A stretch of DNA of 30,908 bases, taken from NCBI GenBank assembly GCA_038240015.1, contig JBBSEF010000032.1:1-30908 (forward strand), in the 5' to 3' direction. The notes under the pieces are model-generated. The model was not told the origin of the DNA and did no database searches. It saw nothing but the letters and a program-made list of their open reading frames with translations. Shown one piece after another: positions 28,406 to 30,908 of this stretch. Both the position numbers and the translations under genes were made by a program. Origin of the DNA: CAHJXF01 sp038240015 (lineage in GTDB: Bacteria; Pseudomonadota; Gammaproteobacteria; Burkholderiales; Burkholderiaceae_D). The first letter of the stretch is position 1, and each line of letters begins with the position of its first letter.

Positions 28406-28439
28406 GCGGCGAGCGATCGGACAACCGATCGCTCGCCGC
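28406..28439. terminator. Perfect 15-bp stem-loop between pstS and pstC
   Basis: GCGGCGAGCGATCGG (28406-28420), loop ACAA, then CCGATCGCTCGCCGC (28425-28439) pair without a mismatch. Only TTGCTTGTC follows, so the T-tract is poor. A partial terminator or 3' mRNA stabiliser for pstS is likelier than a full stop. A direct repeat CGATCGTTCG (28448-28457 and 28470-28479) lies just downstream. Confidence 0.75.
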
Positions 28440-28493
28440 TTGCTTGTCGATCGTTCGCCGATCAATCGCCGATCGTTCGAATTAGGGGGCGGC

Positions 28494-29501
28494 ATGGACA
28501 CTGCATTCTCATTGACCTTGCCGCAGGCCACGAGCCGGCAACCCGACCCGGAACGTCCCGTGAAATCGCAGAGTGCGCTGGGCGATACGATCTTCTTCAA
28601 CCTCACCCGGCTGGCCGCAGTCCTCACGCTGGTGGTGCTCGCGGGCATCATCGTTTCGCTGTTCATCAGTTCGTGGCCGTCGATCCAGAAATTCGGTTTC
28701 TCTTTTCTGACCAAGGCCAAGTGGGATCCGCCGGCGGAGAAGTTCGGCGCCCTCGTGCCGATCTACGGCACGCTGGTCACGTCGTTCATCGCGTTGATCA
28801 TTGCGGTGCCGGTCAGCTTCGGCATCGCGCTATTCTTGACCGAGCTCTCGCCGGCCTGGTTGCGCCGGCCTCTCGGCACGGCGATCGAATTGCTCGCGGC
28901 GATTCCATCGATCGTCTACGGCATGTGGGGCCTCCTGGTCTTCTCGCCGATCTTTGCGAGGTGGATCGAAGCGCCGCTCGGGGCCACGCTCGGCAAGGTT
29001 CCGGTGATCGGCAAGCTGTTTCAGGGCACGCCGATCGGCATCGGTTTGTTGTGCGCGGGAATCATCCTCGCGATCATGGTCATTCCCTTTATCGCGTCGG
29101 TCATGCGGGACGTCTTCGAAGTCACGCCGCCGATGTTGAAGGAATCGGTCTATGGCCTCGGCGGCACGACCTGGGAGGTCGTTTGGAAAGTTGTGTTGCC
29201 TTACACACGCGCCGGCGTGATCGGCGGCATCATGCTCGGCCTGGGTCGGGCGCTGGGCGAAACCATGGCTGTGACCTTCGTCATCGGCAACACCAATCTG
29301 CTCAACGACATCTCGTTATTCTCGTCGGGCAATTCGATCACGTCGGCGCTCGCCAATGAATTCGCCGAAGCGGCGCCGGGACTTCACACCGCGGCGTTGA
29401 TCGAGCTCGGTCTGGTGCTCTTCGTGATCACGTTCATCGTGCTCGCGGCATCGAAGCTCTTGCTGCTGCGCTTGCAGGCCAACGAAGGAACCAAGTCGTG
29501 A
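28494..29501 (+). CDS. pstC: Phosphate ABC transporter permease PstC
   Basis: A 335-residue inner-membrane permease with about six helices plus a hydrophilic N-terminal arm of about 35 residues. Family features: LGTAIELLAAIPSIVYGMWG mid-protein, the EAA-type loop ESVYGLGGTTWEVVWKVVLP and GRALGETMAVTFVIGN. ATG 28494 is chosen for AGGGGG at 28484-28489 and because the upstream frame begins in the stem-loop. Its TGA overlaps the pstA GTG by four bases (GTGA at 29498-29501), indicating translational coupling. It pairs with PstA to form the phosphate channel. Confidence 0.97.
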   Translation: MDTAFSLTLPQATSRQPDPERPVKSQSALGDTIFFNLTRLAAVLTLVVLAGIIVSLFISSWPSIQKFGFSFLTKAKWDPPAEKFGALVPIYGTLVTSFIALIIAVPVSFGIALFLTELSPAWLRRPLGTAIELLAAIPSIVYGMWGLLVFSPIFARWIEAPLGATLGKVPVIGKLFQGTPIGIGLLCAGIILAIMVIPFIASVMRDVFEVTPPMLKESVYGLGGTTWEVVWKVVLPYTRAGVIGGIMLGLGRALGETMAVTFVIGNTNLLNDISLFSSGNSITSALANEFAEAAPGLHTAALIELGLVLFVITFIVLAASKLLLLRLQANEGTKS

Positions 29502-30391
29502 ACAGCGTGGTGAGCGGTGCCGTGAACGTCGCAGCGGCCGACAAGTCGAGCCGCAACGCTGTGTTCTCGCGTCGGCGCACGGTCAACACCGTGGCGCTCA
29601 CGCTTTCGATGGCCGCAATGGCGTTCGGTTTGTTCTGGTTGATCTGGATCCTGTTCACGACTGTATCGCTGGGAATCGGCGGCTTGTCACTCAACCTCTT
29701 CACGCAGATGACGCCGTCACCGAACACGGAGGGCGGCGGTCTTGCGAATGCGATCGTGGGTTCGCTCATCATGGTCACGTTCGCAACCCTGATCGGCACG
29801 CCGATCGGCGTACTCGCAGGAATTTATCTTGCCGAGTATGGCGGCAGGGGATGGCTCGCCTCGCTCACGCGCTTCATCAACGACATCCTGTTGTCGGCGC
29901 CGTCGATCGTGATCGGCCTGTTCGTCTACGCGATTTACGTCGCCCACAGCAAGAGTTTCTCGGGTTTCGCCGGCATCGTCGCGCTCGCCTTGATCGTCAT
30001 TCCGGTGGTGGTTCGCACCACCGAGAACATGTTGAAGCTGATTCCCAATACCTTGCGCGAGGCCGCGTTCGCGCTCGGCACGCCGCGATGGAAGGTTATT
30101 TCCAAGATCACCTTGAAGGCGGCCAGAGCCGGTGTGGTCACCGGCATCCTGCTTGCCATCGCCCGCATTGCAGGTGAAACGGCGCCGCTCCTGTTCACGG
30201 CGCTGTCGAATCAGTTCTGGTCGCTCGACTTGAGCCAACCGATTGCGAATCTTCCGGTCACCATCTTCAAGTTTGCCTTGAGCCCTTTCAAGAATTGGCA
30301 AGACCTTGCGTGGGCCGGCGTGTTCCTGATCACGCTCGGCGTGCTCGGCGTGAACATACTGGCACGCACCTTTTTCTCTCAAAAGCATTGA
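29498..30391 (+). CDS. pstA: Phosphate ABC transporter permease PstA
   Basis: A 297-residue permease partner of PstC with six predicted helices. FVYAIYVAHSKSFSGFAGI is typical of PstA, as are the EAA-like loop REAAFALGTPRWKVISKITL and GETAPLLFTALSNQFW. The start is GTG 29498, overlapping the pstC stop, with GAAGGAA at 29484-29490 as ribosome binding site. Its own stop TGA shares one base with the pstB ATG (30389-30393), so pstC, pstA and pstB are translated as a tightly coupled set. Confidence 0.97.
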   Translation: MNSVVSGAVNVAAADKSSRNAVFSRRRTVNTVALTLSMAAMAFGLFWLIWILFTTVSLGIGGLSLNLFTQMTPSPNTEGGGLANAIVGSLIMVTFATLIGTPIGVLAGIYLAEYGGRGWLASLTRFINDILLSAPSIVIGLFVYAIYVAHSKSFSGFAGIVALALIVIPVVVRTTENMLKLIPNTLREAAFALGTPRWKVISKITLKAARAGVVTGILLAIARIAGETAPLLFTALSNQFWSLDLSQPIANLPVTIFKFALSPFKNWQDLAWAGVFLITLGVLGVNILARTFFSQKH

Positions 30392-30908
30392 TGAGCATGG
30401 CAACCGCAGCGTTTCGAGATACCGAGAGCCCCAAGATTCGCGTCAAGGATCTGAATTTCTATTATGGGAAATTTCATGCATTGAAGAATATCTCGCTCGA
30501 CATTCCCGAGAACAAGGTGACTGCGTTCATCGGTCCGTCGGGATGCGGCAAGTCGACATTGCTTCGAACCTTCAACCGCATGTTCGAGCTCTACCCGGAA
30601 CAGCGGGCCGAAGGCGAGATCAATCTCGAAGGAGAAAATCTGCTGTCGACGCAAACCAACGTCGCCTTGATTCGCGCGAAGATCGGCATGGTGTTTCAGA
30701 AGCCTACGCCGTTTCCGATGTCGATCTACGAGAACGTCGCTTTCGGCGTGAAGCTCTTCGAAAATCTTTCGAAGGGCGAGTTGGATGAGAGGGTTGAATG
30801 GGCGCTGAGCAAAGCCGCGCTGTGGGGCGAAGTGAAGAACAAACTCGGTCAGAGCGGCAACGGCCTCTCGGGCGGCCAGCAGCAGCGTCTGTGCATCGCA
30901 CGCGGCAT
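30391..30908 (+). CDS. pstB: Phosphate ABC transporter ATP-binding protein PstB (cut by window edge)
   Basis: The first 172 codons of PstB, open to the right edge without a stop; the intact protein is usually about 255-270 residues. Walker A GPSGCGKST is at 48-56, the PstB-specific FNRMFELYP at 61-69, the Q-loop VFQKPTPFPMSIYENVAFG at 101-119 and the signature LSGGQQQR at 159-166. Walker B and the H-loop lie beyond the window. ATG 30391 overlaps the pstA stop by one base; a second ATG two codons later is possible. It drives phosphate import through PstC/PstA. phoU and phoB often follow in this group but cannot be seen here. Confidence 0.97.
   Translation, partial: MSMATAAFRDTESPKIRVKDLNFYYGKFHALKNISLDIPENKVTAFIGPSGCGKSTLLRTFNRMFELYPEQRAEGEINLEGENLLSTQTNVALIRAKIGMVFQKPTPFPMSIYENVAFGVKLFENLSKGELDERVEWALSKAALWGEVKNKLGQSGNGLSGGQQQRLCIARG

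Noticed and set aside
28440..28493. Earlier start for pstC
   Set aside because: The extra 18 codons start at the foot of the stem-loop, while ATG 28494 has AGGGGG at the right distance.

Overview
The window looks like core chromosome of a GC-rich betaproteobacterium, probably in or near the Burkholderiales. The main support is the gene order on the right: carA - carB - greA - DUF4149 - yhbY(-) - rlmE - ftsH - folP - glmM - pstSCAB, a block well conserved in beta- and gammaproteobacteria. The genus cannot be fixed from what I can see. No tRNA, rRNA, CRISPR array, insertion sequence or integrase was found. No gap between genes exceeds about 220 bp.

Left part (1-10.9 kb): the first codons of a ChrR-like cupin protein run off the left edge on the minus strand. 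Next come formate-tetrahydrofolate ligase (fhs, minus), an exported carboxymuconolactone-decarboxylase-like protein (plus) and release factor 3 (prfC, minus). Divergent from prfC is recR, without its usual partners dnaX and ybaB. recR is followed closely by an aldo/keto reductase and a MAPEG membrane protein. Then comes an ECF sigma factor / RskA-type anti-sigma pair, and a three-gene ABC importer of the nitrate/sulfonate/NMT1 type (binding protein, ATPase, permease) whose substrate cannot be read from the sequence.

Middle (10.9-15.3 kb): a 1016-residue PAS-PAS-PAS-GAF-GGDEF-EAL cyclic-di-GMP protein contains a tandemly duplicated PAS unit. It converges on transaldolase (tal, minus). tal is divergent from carA across a 219-bp region that holds a perfect TATAAT box.

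Right part (15.3-30.9 kb): carA and carB (carbamoyl phosphate for arginine and pyrimidines) are separated by an ORF6N-domain gene carrying a striking internal palindrome. A strong terminator-like hairpin lies in the greA leader, downstream of a candidate extended -10 promoter. This arrangement would attenuate greA. Behind greA is the wreck of a GNAT acetyltransferase gene that has lost its middle. DUF4149 and yhbY converge with overlapping stop codons. rlmE, ftsH, folP and glmM follow, with an intrinsic terminator after ftsH. The window ends with the phosphate operon: a clear Pho box, pstS, a perfect 15-bp stem-loop, then translationally coupled pstC-pstA-pstB, with pstB cut by the right edge.

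Most of the window is ordinary housekeeping. I found no convincing new defence, toxin or biosynthetic system. The items most worth a second look are the ORF6N gene inside carAB with its palindrome, the greA leader attenuator, the decayed GNAT gene and the sigma/anti-sigma neighbourhood.
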